NCBI GenBank assembly: GCA_003133815.1
Contig: PKZR01000357.1
Coordinates: 1 to 14,870 of the forward strand
DNA: 14,870 nucleotides
Direction: 5' to 3'
DNA from: Limisphaerales bacterium
Lineage (GTDB): Bacteria; Verrucomicrobiota; Verrucomicrobiia; Limisphaerales; UBA11358
The notes beneath the pieces were generated by a model, which worked only from the letters and a program-made list of their open reading frames with translations, was not told the origin of the DNA and made no database searches. Positions 14,649 through 14,870 of this stretch are shown piece by piece. The position numbers were made by a program, and so were the translations under genes. Every line of letters begins with the position of its first letter. Position 1 is the stretch's first letter.

Positions 14649-14729
14649 ATTTTGCCTCGACTATTTAATCACATCTCAATTGGTCATATGAGAATGTTTC
14701 ACTGACCTATTGGATTTCCAACAGCAGAA
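14649..14729. other. Short spacer between TPR gene and terminator
   Basis: This stretch is noncoding and AT-rich. It contains a weak inverted GGTCA/TGACC pair (about 14681-14707) but no strong structure or ORF. Confidence 0.4.
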
Positions 14730-14763
14730 CAAACAAGGCCGGTCTTTTGACCGGCCTTGTTTG
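14730..14763 (+). terminator. Intrinsic terminator-like hairpin at the end of the cluster
   Basis: CAAACAAGGCCGGTC (14730-14744) and GACCGGCCTTGTTTG (14749-14763) form a perfect 15-bp stem with a TTTT loop. The 3' arm ends in T-rich sequence (TTGTTTGCTTT), but there is no long pure U tract, so efficiency is uncertain. A-rich sequence in the 5' arm means it could work in both directions. It lies 81 bases after the TPR gene stop and plausibly ends the rightward operon. Confidence 0.8.
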
Positions 14764-14870
14764 CTTTGGAGATTGTAATAAAATGGCAGGGCGTGAAAAT
14801 TGGGAGCATTTATTGTATTCTCTACAAATCACAAATTTATATTTTGAACGTAAGCGTCACCCGTAGCACC
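14764..14870. other. Region right of the terminator, no supported gene
   Basis: This is AT-rich sequence, possibly the promoter region of a gene beyond the window. The only open frame is a 27-codon ATG frame at 14783-14866 with no ribosome site. I see no repeat or RNA gene. Confidence 0.3.

Noticed and set aside
14783..14866. A 27-codon ATG frame after the terminator
   Set aside because: No ribosome site, no recognisable peptide and very short; chance is the better explanation.

Overview
The window is one exopolysaccharide (EPS) biosynthesis locus coupled to an exosortase. It is most likely from a Verrucomicrobiota-like environmental bacterium. That taxonomic guess is inference. It rests on an exosortase fused to an EpsI-like domain, on genes with little recognisable Shine-Dalgarno sequence, and on heptanucleotide tandem repeats inside coding sequence, a feature I associate with such genomes. 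No rRNA, tRNA, CRISPR array, transposase or integrase is visible.

Left part (1-5192, + strand): a Wzy-like membrane polymerase whose true start may lie left of the window, two GT-B family 4 glycosyltransferases, and GDP-L-fucose synthase (fcl). The stretch 1.5-3.8 kb is loaded with 7-nt tandem repeat arrays, several of them translated inside the two glycosyltransferases.

Middle (5194-6345): GDP-mannose 4,6-dehydratase (gmd) lies on the minus strand, tail to tail with fcl with one base between the stop codons. Together Gmd and Fcl make GDP-L-fucose from GDP-mannose. A 141-bp divergent intergenic region separates gmd from the next gene.

Right part (6346-14648, + strand), closely spaced and probably one operon: a WcaF-like acetyltransferase, an exosortase-EpsI fusion, a nucleotidyltransferase-GHMP kinase-like fusion, a third glycosyltransferase, a polyprenyl-phosphate sugar-1-phosphate transferase fused to a CapD/FlaA1-like N-terminal region, and a membrane-anchored TPR protein. 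A perfect 15-bp stem hairpin at 14730-14763 probably ends the unit.

Inferred logic: the polyprenyl-phosphate transferase starts a lipid-linked repeat unit. The three glycosyltransferases extend it, probably adding fucose from Gmd/Fcl and perhaps a sugar activated by the fusion enzyme. The acetyltransferase decorates it and the Wzy-like protein polymerises it. The exosortase would process C-terminally tagged surface proteins, with the TPR protein as an accessory. No Wzx flippase, Wza/Wzc export protein or exosortase substrate is present, so the locus or its partners extend beyond the window.

The main oddity is the set of in-frame heptamer arrays. They form two sequence families, occur as inverted pairs within each glycosyltransferase gene, sit at likely surface loops, and are stop-free in all three sense frames.
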